Assembly (NCBI GenBank): GCA_018883725.1
Contig: JAHLFN010000076.1
Location: 1-64,000, forward strand
Direction of reading: 5' to 3'
DNA from: Candidatus Fusobacterium pullicola
Lineage (GTDB): Bacteria; Fusobacteriota; Fusobacteriia; Fusobacteriales; Fusobacteriaceae
DNA: 64,000 bases
The stretch's first letter is position 1. Each line of letters begins with the position of its first letter. Made by a program: the position numbers and the translations under genes. This document shows, piece after piece, positions 41,881 to 50,909 of the stretch. The notes below the pieces were generated by a model. The model had not been told where the DNA came from, did no database searches, and saw only the letters and a program-made list of their open reading frames with translations.

Positions 41881-43012
41881 CTATTCCCTTTGCAATAACT
41901 TTTTTTAAATTTAAATGTTTATCTAGAAAAACTATATCAGCAAAATATCCAGGTTGAAGCTTTCCATATTCATTATCTATCTTAACAGCTTTAGCTGGAT
42001 ATAGAGTTGCCATTCTGATGGCTTCTTCTAAAGTTATATCACAATATTTAACTAAATTTTTAACTCCAACATCCATTGTAAGTGCAGAACCACCTAAAGT
42101 TCCATCTTCTCCAAAGCATTTTCCATCTTTGTAATAAACTTTATTTCCTTCAAAATAGAAATATTCCATATTAGTTCCCACAGGAGCTACAGCATCAGTA
42201 ACTAAGTATAATCTTTCTCCCATAATTTTTATAGCTGATTTAATTGCTGAATAGTGGCAATGGAATCCATCGACAATTACTCCAGCATGAATATCGCTAT
42301 CAAAAATTGCTCCAACAGCACCAGGGTTTCTATGGTTAAATGAAGACATCCCATTATACAGATGAGTAGCTAGAGTTACTCCATACCCTTCTTTCTCTTT
42401 TAACTCTTCATAAGTTCCATTTGTATGACCTAAAGCTACGTTAATTCCAGCTTTGTGTAGCTTAGTAATAAATTTCTTATCTGTTTTTTCTGGAGCTAAA
42501 GTAATTATTCTTACATTTTCTTTTCCAGATTCAACAATTCTATCTATGATTTTGTCTTCAGCTTCTCTTATAAATTTAGGATTATGTATTCCTTTCTTTT
42601 CTAGACTAATATATGGTCCCTCTATATGCAATCCTATGACACCATATTTTTCTTTGTCTAAATTTTCTACTAGAGATATAGCTTTTAAAATATTCTCATC
42701 ACTTGTTGTAATAAGAGTAGGGGTAAATGAAGTACACCCTGATTTTAAATTTGTTTTATACATTGTTTCTATTGTCTCTTTGCTTATATCATCGTTAAAA
42801 AGTACTCCACCACATCCATTAAGTTGTAAATCTATAAATCCTGGTGTTACATAGCTTCCATTAGCATCAATCGTCTCTATCTTTGTTCCATCTTTTTTAA
42901 ATGTCTCTTCATCTAATATATCAACTATTTTATCATCTTCAAATATTAATACTTTTTCTTTATAGAACTTATTTCCTATAAATAACTCTCCATTTATAAT
43001 AGCCTTTTTCAT
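41873..43012 (-). CDS. nagA: N-acetylglucosamine-6-phosphate deacetylase
   Basis: Cytosolic amidohydrolase of 379 residues that turns GlcNAc-6-phosphate into glucosamine-6-phosphate. Metal and substrate motifs: TPGFIDLQLNGCGG near residue 56, GLHIEGPYIS near residue 127, NVALGHTNGTYEE near residue 190, THLYNGMSSFNHRNPG near residue 212 and YLVTDAVAPVG near residue 269. It follows nagB by 69 bases that include a hairpin. GGAG lies before the ATG. Confidence 0.95.
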   Translation of the reverse strand: MKKAIINGELFIGNKFYKEKVLIFEDDKIVDILDEETFKKDGTKIETIDANGSYVTPGFIDLQLNGCGGVLFNDDISKETIETMYKTNLKSGCTSFTPTLITTSDENILKAISLVENLDKEKYGVIGLHIEGPYISLEKKGIHNPKFIREAEDKIIDRIVESGKENVRIITLAPEKTDKKFITKLHKAGINVALGHTNGTYEELKEKEGYGVTLATHLYNGMSSFNHRNPGAVGAIFDSDIHAGVIVDGFHCHYSAIKSAIKIMGERLYLVTDAVAPVGTNMEYFYFEGNKVYYKDGKCFGEDGTLGGSALTMDVGVKNLVKYCDITLEEAIRMATLYPAKAVKIDNEYGKLQPGYFADIVFLDKHLNLKKVIAKGIEY

Positions 43013-43032
43013 AGTTTCTCCTTTTTAAAATA

Positions 43033-43065
43033 AGGGAAAGCTACATAATTAACGCAACTTTCCCT
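43033..43065 (-). other. Hairpin between nagB and nagA
   Basis: AGGGAAAG (43033-43040) and CTTTCCCT (43058-43065), followed on the minus strand by only TATTTT. It could reduce nagA expression relative to nagB by partial termination. Confidence 0.5.
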
Positions 43066-43081
43066 AGTTGATTTAAATATT

Positions 43082-43909
43082 TTATTTATTTTCGTTGTAT
43101 AAATCAGCTAATAATTTTTCTGAATCTAAGTTTTCTTTCTCTATATCTTTAAAATATCTGTAAGTGCTTACTTTTAACTCTGAACAAGCAGCTTCATCTG
43201 AAACAATAATACCACTTCTATGTAGTTGAAGAGCTGAGATAGTCCACATATGGTTTACTCCTTCCTCTACTCCATGTTGAAGAGCTCTAGCTTTATTTGC
43301 ACCTGTTACCATGATTAAAACCTCTTTAGCATCTAATATAGTTCCAACTCCAACAGTTAAAGCAAGTTTAGGAACTTTATTGATATCTCCACCGAAGAAT
43401 CTAGAGTTAGCTATTATTGTATCCATTGTTAACTCCTTATCTCTAGTTCTTGATGAAAGAGATGATCCAGGCTCATTAAATGCTATATGTCCATCTGGAC
43501 CAATTCCTCCTAAGAATAGATGAATACCACCGTAAGATTTTATTTTATCTTCATATCTTTGACACTCTGCTTTATAATCTTTTGCCATACCATCTAAAAT
43601 ATTGATATTTTCCTTTGGAATATTAATATGAGCAAAGAAATTATGATGCATATAGTAGTGATAGCTTTGATCATTATCAGGTGTAAGTCCTACATATTCA
43701 TCCATATTAAATGTAACTACATTTTCAAAAGAAACAATTCCATCTTTGTTTAATTGGATTAATCTCTTATACATTTCTAATGGTGTTCCTCCAGTAGGTA
43801 GTCCTAGTACAAAAGGTCTCTCTTTAGTTGGCTTAAACTCATTAATTTTTCTTGCTACATATACTGCTGCCCAATCTCCTACATTTTTATCAGTAATAAT
43901 TACTCTCAT
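43082..43909 (-). CDS. nagB: Glucosamine-6-phosphate deaminase
   Basis: Isomerase/deaminase of 275 residues making fructose-6-phosphate and ammonia from glucosamine-6-phosphate. The substrate loop is [16 protein letters not shown] near residue 35, catalytic Asp is in [10 protein letters not shown] near residue 72 and the His/Glu pair in [18 protein letters not shown] near residues 137-154. It links amino sugar use to glycolysis with NagA encoded next. AGGAGG precedes the start. Confidence 0.96.
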   Translation of the reverse strand: MRVIITDKNVGDWAAVYVARKINEFKPTKERPFVLGLPTGGTPLEMYKRLIQLNKDGIVSFENVVTFNMDEYVGLTPDNDQSYHYYMHHNFFAHINIPKENINILDGMAKDYKAECQRYEDKIKSYGGIHLFLGGIGPDGHIAFNEPGSSLSSRTRDKELTMDTIIANSRFFGGDINKVPKLALTVGVGTILDAKEVLIMVTGANKARALQHGVEEGVNHMWTISALQLHRSGIIVSDEAACSELKVSTYRYFKDIEKENLDSEKLLADLYNENK

Positions 43910-43930
43910 TTTTATTCCTCCTAATTAAAT

Positions 43931-44785
43931 TTATTTTATTTTAAACCCTTGAACTAATTCAATAGCATCAAAGATATAGTCTTGCATATTTTTATTTTCT
44001 AACATCATTTTTATATATAACATATCTATTACAGTTAATTGTGATATTCTTGGTGATAATGCTGTTGATCTAAAATTATTTTTCATCTCTACAGTACTCA
44101 ATTTTATATCAGCTAAATCCCTTATAGGATTAGGAGCTATACTAGTCATAGCAATAACCTTTATTCCTTTGCTTTTAGCAATTTTTGTTATATTGTACAT
44201 CTCCATTGTTTTACCACTGTGAGAGATAACAAAGAGAACATCATTTGCTCCCATTGTACTTAAACAACTTAGTTGCATATGAGTATCCGTTTCTATTAAT
44301 GCATGTTTTCCAAGTTCTAAAAGTTTATAGAAAAAATCTTTTGCTACTATACCTGAGAATCCAATTCCAGCTAACATTACTTTGTCTGCTTTAGAAAGAG
44401 CTATTACTGCTTTCTCTAATTCCTCAAAATCAGTAACATCACATGTATCACTTATAGCTGTTATATTTTCAGTAGCAATTTTTCTTCCAATTATTTCAAA
44501 ACTATCCTCGGCTTTAATCTCTTCGTGCATAATATTTATATGAGATTCAGCTTTTCTATTTCCCAAATCTTGACTTAATGAAAGTTTAAAATCTGGAAAT
44601 CCTTTAAAACCTAATCTTTTAGCAAATCTAACCACAGTAGCTTGACTTGTATTGGTAATATTTGCTAATTCATAAGTATTAAATTCTTTAATCTTTTCGG
44701 GATGTTCTAAAATATATTTTCCTACTTTTTTTTCAGTAGAACTCATATCCTTTAACATACTTTCAATTTTAATAAGTACCCCCAT
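43931..44785 (-). CDS. MurR/RpiR-family transcriptional regulator
   Basis: DNA-binding regulator of 284 residues: an N-terminal winged helix-turn-helix (YELANITNTSQATVVRFAKR near residues 38-57) and a C-terminal SIS sugar-phosphate-binding domain (IGFSGIVAKDFFYKL and VLFVISHSGKTMEMYN). It lies immediately upstream of nagB-nagA on the same strand, so it most probably senses an amino sugar phosphate and controls that pathway. GGAGG precedes the ATG, 11 bases after the radical SAM gene. Confidence 0.9.
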   Translation of the reverse strand: MGVLIKIESMLKDMSSTEKKVGKYILEHPEKIKEFNTYELANITNTSQATVVRFAKRLGFKGFPDFKLSLSQDLGNRKAESHINIMHEEIKAEDSFEIIGRKIATENITAISDTCDVTDFEELEKAVIALSKADKVMLAGIGFSGIVAKDFFYKLLELGKHALIETDTHMQLSCLSTMGANDVLFVISHSGKTMEMYNITKIAKSKGIKVIAMTSIAPNPIRDLADIKLSTVEMKNNFRSTALSPRISQLTVIDMLYIKMMLENKNMQDYIFDAIELVQGFKIK

Positions 44786-44796
44786 TATAAGTCCTC

Positions 44797-45705
44797 CTAT
44801 TTTTTCATACTTCCTTGAGTAACATTTTCCTCTTTCATAAGTTTATCAATACTATTTAAAACATCTCTTTTGTTCAAACTCCAAAGTGGACCGATTAAAC
44901 TATTTTTATCTCCATCACCTGTTACTCTGTGTATAACTATATTATACGATAAATTTGCCAAAATTTTAACTATTTTTTTCACATATTCATCTTTTTTTTG
45001 TAATTTTAATTCATTTCTATTATAAAGTTCTTCTAAAATGGTATTTTTAATAACATGAAGTAGATGAATTTTAACTCCCCAAGTTCCACATTCCTCTGCA
45101 AATACAGCTGTTTTCAGTGGGTCTTCTTCATCTTCATAAGGAAGTCCAACAATAATATGAGTTACAAACTTAATTTTTCTTTCATTTAATTTTTTAGTAG
45201 CATCTATATAAGTTTGCAATGGATATTGACGATTAATTCTTCTAGCTACCTCTTCATTTATAGTTTGTAATCCTAATTCTATCCAAATAAAATATTTTTT
45301 ATTTAATTCATCTAACAAATCTAATACATCCTCTCCTAAACAATCTGGTCTAGTAGCAATAGCCAGTCCAACCACTCTAGGATGAGATAAGGCTCTTGTA
45401 TAAATCTCTCTCAAATAATTTACATCAGCATATGTATTTGTAAAATTTTGAAAATAAGCTATAACTTCACCTTCTGGAAATTTCTTTTCTATTAATTTTA
45501 ATTGTTCTTCAATTTGATTATATATTTCATCTCCACGTTTTCCAGCAAAATCTCCACTACCTCTTTCACTACAAAATATACACCCTTTTTTACTTAATTT
45601 TCCATCTCTATTAGGGCAAGTAAAGCCTCCGTCAAGAGAAACTTTATATATTTTTTTTCCAAAAGTTAATTTAAAATAATTATCTAAACTATTATATCTT
45701 TTCAT
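44797..45705 (-). CDS. TIGR01212-family radical SAM protein (YhcC-like)
   Basis: Radical SAM protein of 302 residues. Unlike the classic CxxxCxxC, the first Cys is far from the pair: FTCPNRDG, then KGCIFC about 12 residues on. The family motifs ERGSGDFAGKR near residue 47 and YFQNFTNTYAD near residue 84 are present, as in YhcC/TIGR01212. No reaction is established. It sits between a lipoprotein gene and the nag regulator, probably within a longer transcript. Confidence 0.87.
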   Translation of the reverse strand: MKRYNSLDNYFKLTFGKKIYKVSLDGGFTCPNRDGKLSKKGCIFCSERGSGDFAGKRGDEIYNQIEEQLKLIEKKFPEGEVIAYFQNFTNTYADVNYLREIYTRALSHPRVVGLAIATRPDCLGEDVLDLLDELNKKYFIWIELGLQTINEEVARRINRQYPLQTYIDATKKLNERKIKFVTHIIVGLPYEDEEDPLKTAVFAEECGTWGVKIHLLHVIKNTILEELYNRNELKLQKKDEYVKKIVKILANLSYNIVIHRVTGDGDKNSLIGPLWSLNKRDVLNSIDKLMKEENVTQGSMKK

Positions 45706-45737
45706 TTTTTCCTCTATAAATTTTGTTACAATATTCT

Positions 45738-46195
45738 TTATTTTTTAAGAATCATAATCTTTTCTATTCCACTTTTAAAAGTTTTTTTAACTTGTATTTC
45801 ATCTTCAACTACAGATATTATTTCATAAGTATTTCCATTAGAAATCCAAGTTTTTCCTACTATAAGAGGAGCTTTTAATACTATTTCTCCAGAATTTATA
45901 TCAAGAGTAGATAAATCTGCTACTTGAGCTTCTCCAGTGAATAAAAGCAAGATCTCTTCATTATTTAAGTAATAAACTCTTTGAACAGTTGTAGCTGTAT
46001 CTATTGTATTTTCTACTAAAAATTTTTTACCATCTAACTCTATTATATTAGAGTCTATTCTATAATTAGCATTCTCAAATCCTCCAGAATAGTTTGATCA
46101 TTTTCTACAAAAAAGTCTTCTACTTTTAATTTATGAGTACTTGTACAACCTAGAAAAAATAAACTTCCTATAAAAATTGCTAACTTTATTTTCAT
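45738..46195 (-). pseudogene. Lipoprotein gene with one single-base frameshift
   Basis: Starting at ATG 46195 after AAAGGAG, the product opens with a signal peptide and lipobox FFLGCTS (Cys near residue 16). The frame stops after about 46 codons. Adding one base near 46087, where CAAACTATTCTGG would read CAAACTATTTCTGG, joins it to GGFENANYRIDSN and on to the end at 45738, about 152 residues in all. The rest is a plausible small beta-rich protein. The family is unknown. Either a recent mutation or an assembly error. Confidence 0.65.
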
Positions 46196-46201
46196 TTATC
46201 T

Positions 46202-46915
46202 CTACTCCTTTACTAATATTTTACCATCTTTATAAAATGGTAAAATATCATATTTATCTATTGTAAAACAATGTTTCATATCTTCTATAAAACCGATAGA
46301 TTTCAAATACTCATAGTGTTTAGTTCCAGTTAAAGTTAAGGCTATATCTTTAGAATTTTCTGCTATAATTTTTAATGCTATAGCTATATCAGATAATTCT
46401 ATATTTTTTTGTTTAGTTACTCTTTTGATTATTTCTCCAGCACAAAGTGCATCATCCAACGAAAAATTATCATCAGTACCAGAACATATAATTACTATAT
46501 CTTTATTATCTTCTATAATTTGTTTAACTATTCTTCCTATATTTAAAAAAGATGCTATATATATTCTCTCTGCTCCAATGGCACTTTTTTCTATTGCTCT
46601 TGTTCCGTTGCTAGTAGTCATATACATATTTCTACCTTCTATTAACTCTTTTGAATATTCTAGCGGAGAATTACCACAATCAAATCCAACTATTTTAATT
46701 CCCTTTCTTTCTCCACAAAGTAAAGGATTAGTATCTTTCTTAGAATTTTCTAAAACAGATTCAATATCTTTGTATGGATATATAGCCTTTACACCATTTG
46801 CTAAAGCAGTTGTTATAACACTAGTAGCTCTTAAAACATCTATTATAATAGCTGTTTTTCCTTTTACTTTCTCTTGAGTAATATTACCAGCAATATCAAT
46901 TACATCTATTTTCAT
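46202..46915 (-). CDS. 2-phosphosulfolactate phosphatase family protein (ComB)
   Basis: Protein of 237 residues with the ComB motifs IIDVLRATSVITTALANG near residues 24-41, LLCGERKG near residue 65, FDCGNSPLEY near residue 78 and MTTSNGTRAIE near residue 98. The founding enzyme makes sulfolactate in coenzyme M synthesis of methanogens; bacterial members may serve sulfolactate or an unknown phosphate ester. No sulfonate genes are adjacent. First gene of the minus-strand group running down to nagA. GGGAGGAG precedes the start. Confidence 0.85.
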   Translation of the reverse strand: MKIDVIDIAGNITQEKVKGKTAIIIDVLRATSVITTALANGVKAIYPYKDIESVLENSKKDTNPLLCGERKGIKIVGFDCGNSPLEYSKELIEGRNMYMTTSNGTRAIEKSAIGAERIYIASFLNIGRIVKQIIEDNKDIVIICSGTDDNFSLDDALCAGEIIKRVTKQKNIELSDIAIALKIIAENSKDIALTLTGTKHYEYLKSIGFIEDMKHCFTIDKYDILPFYKDGKILVKE

Positions 46916-46948
46916 ATCTCCTCCCTATTTATACTCTTTCCTAATAAG

Positions 46949-46977
46949 AGAATATCCTATTATTTGTGAAAAGTCAA
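46949..46977 (-). promoter_or_regulatory. Promoter of the comB-to-nagA gene group
   Basis: Minus strand TTGACT (46972-46977), 17-base spacer, TATTCT (46949-46954), 34 bases before the comB start and right after the terminator of the transporter operon upstream. Confidence 0.68.
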
Positions 46978-46980
46978 ATA

Positions 46981-47028
46981 AAAAAGCTACCATTCTAACT
47001 TTTTACTTAGAATTTGGTAGCTTTTTTT
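46981..47028 (-). terminator. Terminator of the amino acid ABC operon
   Basis: AAAAAGCTACCA and TGGTAGCTTTTT arms with TTCTAA/TTAGAA continuing inside and T-runs on both sides. It begins directly after the stop at 47030. Confidence 0.85.
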
Positions 47029-47029
47029 A

Positions 47030-47755
47030 TTAGTTAAAATATTTTTCTATTAATTTATCATAAGTTCCATTTGCTTTTATTTCAGTTAAAGCTTTTTCAA
47101 TTTTTTCTAATAGAGCTTTATCGTTTTTTCTTATAGCTATAGCGTACTCTTCTTTTGCTGCATCAGCCTCAGCTAATTTTAATCCTGGATTTTGTTTTAC
47201 ATAATTTTTAGCTGGTTCAGAGTCTAAAACAACAGCATCAGCCTTATCAGCTTTTAAAGCCATTATACCAGCATAAGCAGCGTTAAATCTTTCTATTTTA
47301 ACTCCTTCTATCTCACTTACAACAGTATCACCAGTAAATCCTAACATAACTCCAACTCTTTTTCCTTTTAAGTCCTCAAAAGATTTTATACTGTTATCTC
47401 CTTCTTTTACTATTATAACTTGACTAGCTGTATAATAAGGTTGTGTAAATGCAACTGTTTTCATTCTCTCTTCAGTAGCTGTCATTCCTGCTATTACAAC
47501 ATCAACTTTCTTTAATTGTAAAGCTGGTAATAACCCATCAAAAGCCATATCCTGGATTTTTATATCAGCATTTAATACTTTTCCAATCTCGTTCATTAAT
47601 TCAATATCAAATCCTGTTATTTTTCCATTTTCTAAATATTCAAATGGAGGAAATTCAGCATTTGTTCCAACATATATTTTTTCTTTAGCTAAAGCTGTAG
47701 CCGATAAAGATAGCACCATTATTCCAATTAAAGCTTTTTTTAATAGTTTTTTCAT
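47030..47755 (-). CDS. Polar amino acid ABC transporter, periplasmic binding protein
   Basis: Family 3 solute receptor of 241 residues with a cleavable signal peptide (LIGIMVLSLSATALA, cut near residue 23) and no lipobox. The mature protein opens KIYVGTNAEFPPFEYLENG, then KITGFDIELMNEIG and DVVIAGMTATEERMK, as in receptors for arginine, lysine, histidine, glutamine or cystine. Specificity is not certain; the arginine-rich leader at 49408-49494 favours basic amino acids. Third gene of the operon, 35 bases after the ATPase gene, with AGGAGAA before the ATG. Confidence 0.9.
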   Translation of the reverse strand: MKKLLKKALIGIMVLSLSATALAKEKIYVGTNAEFPPFEYLENGKITGFDIELMNEIGKVLNADIKIQDMAFDGLLPALQLKKVDVVIAGMTATEERMKTVAFTQPYYTASQVIIVKEGDNSIKSFEDLKGKRVGVMLGFTGDTVVSEIEGVKIERFNAAYAGIMALKADKADAVVLDSEPAKNYVKQNPGLKLAEADAAKEEYAIAIRKNDKALLEKIEKALTEIKANGTYDKLIEKYFN

Positions 47756-47790
47756 AATAAATATTCTCCTTTTTTATTAAGATTTTTTAA

Positions 47791-48519
47791 TTATTTATTT
47801 AATACTTTATTTAAGAATTCTTGTGTTCTTTCATGTTTAGGATTAAAGAATAATTCATTTGGAGTAGTATCCTCTAATATGTTTCCTCTATCCATGAAGA
47901 AAATTCTATTTGCAACATTTTTAGCAAATCCCATCTCATGAGTTACTATAAGCATTGTCATTCCCTCTTCAGCTAACTCTCTCATTACATCTAGAACCTC
48001 TTTTATCATTTCAGGGTCTAGAGCTGATGTAGGTTCATCAAATAACATTATTTCAGGCTCCATTGCTAAAGCTCTAGCAATAGCTATTCTTTGTTTTTGT
48101 CCTCCAGATAATTGGTTTGGATAACTACTTGCTTTATCTTTAAGTCCAACTTTTTCAAGTAAAACAAGAGCTTTCTTCTCGGCAACTTCTTGAGATATAT
48201 TTTTTAATTTCATAGGTGCTAATGTTAAATTTTCCATAACAGTTTTATGTGGAAATAGATTAAAGTGTTGAAACACCATCCCTACTTTTTGACGAATTAA
48301 ATTTATATCAGTTTTTTCATCCATTATATCTTGATCTTTTATATATATATGTCCACTTGTTGGTTCTTCCAATTTATTGATACATCTTAAAAATGTAGAT
48401 TTTCCACTTCCAGATGGTCCAATAATAGCAATAATATCACCTTTATTAACCTTAGCATCTATTCCTTTTAATACTTCTAAATTTCCATAACTTTTACATA
48501 ATTTTTCAATCTTAATCAC
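47791..48519 (-). CDS. Polar amino acid ABC transporter ATPase
   Basis: ATPase of 242 residues of the GlnQ/ArtP/HisP group. Walker [10 protein letters not shown] near residue 33, the Q-loop [14 protein letters not shown] near residue 82, signature [15 protein letters not shown] near residue 136, Walker [16 protein letters not shown] and switch His IVTHEM are all intact. It overlaps the permease gene by eight bases. Confidence 0.93.
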   Translation of the reverse strand: MIKIEKLCKSYGNLEVLKGIDAKVNKGDIIAIIGPSGSGKSTFLRCINKLEEPTSGHIYIKDQDIMDEKTDINLIRQKVGMVFQHFNLFPHKTVMENLTLAPMKLKNISQEVAEKKALVLLEKVGLKDKASSYPNQLSGGQKQRIAIARALAMEPEIMLFDEPTSALDPEMIKEVLDVMRELAEEGMTMLIVTHEMGFAKNVANRIFFMDRGNILEDTTPNELFFNPKHERTQEFLNKVLNK

Positions 48520-49222
48520 TTACTTTCAACCCCTTTTCTATTCCTCTCATAAATTTAGTAAACATAGCTGTCATAATTAAATAGATAAGACCTACAGCTA
48601 ATAGTGGTTCTACACCTCTATATGTTTGACTTGTAATAATATTAGCCGAACGTAATAAGTCAACTCCACCTATAAATCCAACTATAGATGTTTCTTTTAA
48701 TAAAGTTATAAATTCACTTACAAGTGCTGGTAAAATTTTCTTAACAGCTTGAGGTATAATTATCTCTTTCATAGCTTGACCATAATTCATTCCTAAAGCT
48801 CTTGCAGCTTCCATTTGTCCTTTATCTAATCCTTCTATTCCAGCTCTTATTATTTCAGCAACATAAGCACCAGAGTTAATACCAAATGAGATAGCAGCTA
48901 TTACTAAAATAGGTGTATCTCTTAAGCTTCCTACAAATATTAAGTTTGCTAAAATCATAAGTTGTACCACTGCTGGTGTTCCTCTTATTAAATCAACATA
49001 AGCAAAGGCCAATTTTGAAAGTGGGTTAAATTTTTTCCATTTTTCACTATGTTTAAATGGATAAAAATGTGAAAGTTGTAATAGAGCTATAAATATTCCT
49101 AGAGCAACTCCTATTATAGCTGCCAAAGCTGTTGTTCCTACAGAAAAGGCAAGTCCATTTAATATATATTTATATCTCTCACCTCCTATAAAAATATCTT
49201 TCAGTAGTGCTAAATACTCCAT
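48512..49222 (-). CDS. Polar amino acid ABC transporter permease
   Basis: Inner membrane permease of 236 residues with about five hydrophobic segments of the HisM/GlnP family. It has [16 protein letters not shown] near residue 95 and the EAA coupling loop [22 protein letters not shown] near residues 158-179. It is the first gene of the operon and lies behind a leader with a peptide frame and a terminator. AAGGAGG precedes the ATG. Confidence 0.93.
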   Translation of the reverse strand: MEYLALLKDIFIGGERYKYILNGLAFSVGTTALAAIIGVALGIFIALLQLSHFYPFKHSEKWKKFNPLSKLAFAYVDLIRGTPAVVQLMILANLIFVGSLRDTPILVIAAISFGINSGAYVAEIIRAGIEGLDKGQMEAARALGMNYGQAMKEIIIPQAVKKILPALVSEFITLLKETSIVGFIGGVDLLRSANIITSQTYRGVEPLLAVGLIYLIMTAMFTKFMRGIEKGLKVSD

Positions 49223-49267
49223 TTTTCCTCCTTAATACTTTTAATTATTATATATTTTTATTTTTTA

Positions 49268-49302
49268 TAAAAAAAAATACAGACACTAAAAATGTCTGTA
49301 TT
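49268..49302 (-). terminator. Attenuator terminator in the amino acid transporter leader
   Basis: Minus strand AATACAGACA, loop TTTTTAG, TGTCTGTATT, then a long T-run. It lies between the leader peptide and the permease gene. A rival hairpin CCAATAT/ATATTGG (49320-49350) lies just upstream. Confidence 0.88.
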
Positions 49303-49407
49303 ACATACCCTTAAATAATCCAATATCACTAATATATTACTTAATATTGGTTACTCTTTTATGCTCATGAAAAAAATAAAATTACCTTCTTCAATCTTTT
49401 CAAAAAG

Positions 49408-49494
49408 TTAGTATAATGCAGTCATTTTAATAGACAAGGCTATATTATTATAAATTTTATCTCTATAATTCCTCATCCTAAAATTCCTTAACAT
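49408..49494 (-). CDS. Arginine-rich leader peptide (28 residues)
   Basis: A 28-codon frame with a strong AAAGGAGGAAGTAAA site. It opens MLRNFRMRNYRDK: four arginines, encoded by AGG, AGG, AGG and AGA, within the first 11 residues. The rest has no repeated residue theme and ends in MTALY. It follows a consensus promoter and precedes a paired hairpin set with a terminator before an amino acid transporter operon. This is the architecture of translation-coupled attenuation or nascent-peptide sensing. Arginine as the signal is inferred from the codon content. Confidence 0.72.
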   Translation of the reverse strand: MLRNFRMRNYRDKIYNNIALSIKMTALY

Positions 49495-49524
49495 TTTACT
49501 TCCTCCTTTTTTTAATTTTATTCG

Positions 49525-49553
49525 ATTATACCCCATATCGTTAAAAAAGTCAA
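49525..49553 (-). promoter_or_regulatory. Promoter of the leader and amino acid ABC operon
   Basis: Minus strand TTGACT (49548-49553), 17-base spacer, TATAAT (49525-49530), 31 bases before the leader peptide start. Confidence 0.85.
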
Positions 49554-49576
49554 TTATTTTTTCTTGTTTTTAGAAA

Positions 49577-50767
49577 TTATTTTTTATTATATTCCTCTAG
49601 AGCTCTTCTTAAAACTATCATAGCATTTTCAATATCATCAACATTTGTACAGAATGAAAATCTTACTTCCTGCTCTCCCATGCCCTCTGTTTGATAAAAT
49701 CCTGGCCCAGGAGCTATAAGTAGAGTCTTTCCATCATAAGAGTAATCCGTTAATAACCATTTAGCAAATTTTTCAGCATTATCTACAGGAAGTTTTGCAA
49801 AAATATAAAAAGCTCCTTGAGGCTTAGAACAGATTACACCAGGTATTTTACTTAAATATCCATACATTAGATCTCTTCTACTTTTATACTTTAATCTTAC
49901 ATCCTCAAAATAGCTATCCATTGTATTTATAAGGTTTGCTGCAGCATGTTGCTCAATTGTAGAAACACATAGTCTAGCTTGACAAAACTTTAAAATATAA
50001 TTCATTAATTCATGATTTTTACTAGCTATAAGCCCTATTCTAGCACCACAAGCACTATAGTGTTTTGATATGCTATCTACTAATATTACTCTATCTTTTA
50101 AATCTTCCATCTTCATAACTGATGTATATGGGCTATCATCATATACAAATTGTCTATATACTTCATCAGCTATTATATATAGATCATATTTTTTAGCTAT
50201 TTCTCCAATCATTCTAATCTCTTCTTCTGTATAAACAGTTCCAGTTGGATTTACTGGATTAGAAAACATAATAGCTCTTGTTTTAGGTGTAATTAATTTC
50301 TCTATCTCTTCTTGAGAAGGGAGATGGAAATTATTCTCTATAGTAGTAGGAATAGGCTTAACCTTTGCTCCTGAAAAAGCTGAGAAACTTGAATAATTTG
50401 AATAGAAAGGCTCTGGAACTAGTATCTCTTCACCTTCATTGCAAATAGCCATAATTGTAAATAAAATAGCTTCACTACCACCTTGTGTAATTAAGATATC
50501 ATCTACATCTATATCAATTCCACTAGCTTTATAACTTTTTACAAAACTTTCTCTTAATTTTAAAATTCCTTTTGAATCTGAGTATGTAACAATTTTTTCT
50601 TTATAGTTATTTAAACCTTCAAAAAAAGAATCTGGTGTTACTATATTAGGTTGTCCTATATTTAATTTATATACTTTAATTCCTCTTTTTTCTGCTTCAT
50701 CTGCAAGAGGTATCAACTTTCTTATTGGTGAAAAATTCATCTCTATTGCTCTATTGGATATCTTCAT
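49577..50767 (-). CDS. PLP-dependent aminotransferase (class I/II)
   Basis: Aminotransferase of 396 residues. It opens FSPIRKLIPLADEAEKRG and has KLNIGQPNIVTPD near residue 38. The catalytic region has NPVNPTGTVYTEEE near residue 171, DEVYRQFVYDD near residue 201 and the PLP Lys in DSISKHYSACGARIG near residue 233, and ends with RFSFCTN. This resembles aspartate or aromatic aminotransferases; the substrate cannot be fixed. I start at ATG 50767 with GGGAGAG upstream; the earlier in-frame ATG at 50785 would place that site inside the gene. Confidence 0.88.
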   Translation of the reverse strand: MKISNRAIEMNFSPIRKLIPLADEAEKRGIKVYKLNIGQPNIVTPDSFFEGLNNYKEKIVTYSDSKGILKLRESFVKSYKASGIDIDVDDILITQGGSEAILFTIMAICNEGEEILVPEPFYSNYSSFSAFSGAKVKPIPTTIENNFHLPSQEEIEKLITPKTRAIMFSNPVNPTGTVYTEEEIRMIGEIAKKYDLYIIADEVYRQFVYDDSPYTSVMKMEDLKDRVILVDSISKHYSACGARIGLIASKNHELMNYILKFCQARLCVSTIEQHAAANLINTMDSYFEDVRLKYKSRRDLMYGYLSKIPGVICSKPQGAFYIFAKLPVDNAEKFAKWLLTDYSYDGKTLLIAPGPGFYQTEGMGEQEVRFSFCTNVDDIENAMIVLRRALEEYNKK

Positions 50768-50841
50768 AACTCTCCCTCTTTTCAATTTTAATTTTCATTC
50801 ATTAATTTTATCATAACTTTAAAAAAAATTCAAAATATTTA

Positions 50842-50889
50842 TTAAAATAAAAATAGGAGTTGTATCATATATTGAATTTTACAACTCCC
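50842..50889 (-). terminator. Terminator of the symporter gene
   Basis: Minus strand GGAGTTGTA (50880-50888) and TACAACTCC (50856-50864), then TATTTTTATTTT. Confidence 0.83.
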
Positions 50890-50909
50890 ATTTCTAGTTT
50901 TACTATATT

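Noticed and set aside
46425-46877. Open frame of 150 codons antisense to comB
   Set aside because: Shadow of comB, with composition typical of antisense frames in AT-rich genomes.
49303-49400. T-box riboswitch in the amino acid transporter leader
   Set aside because: The conserved T-box core (GGTGG, ACCGCG-like) and a specifier stem are missing; the translated leader explains the region better.
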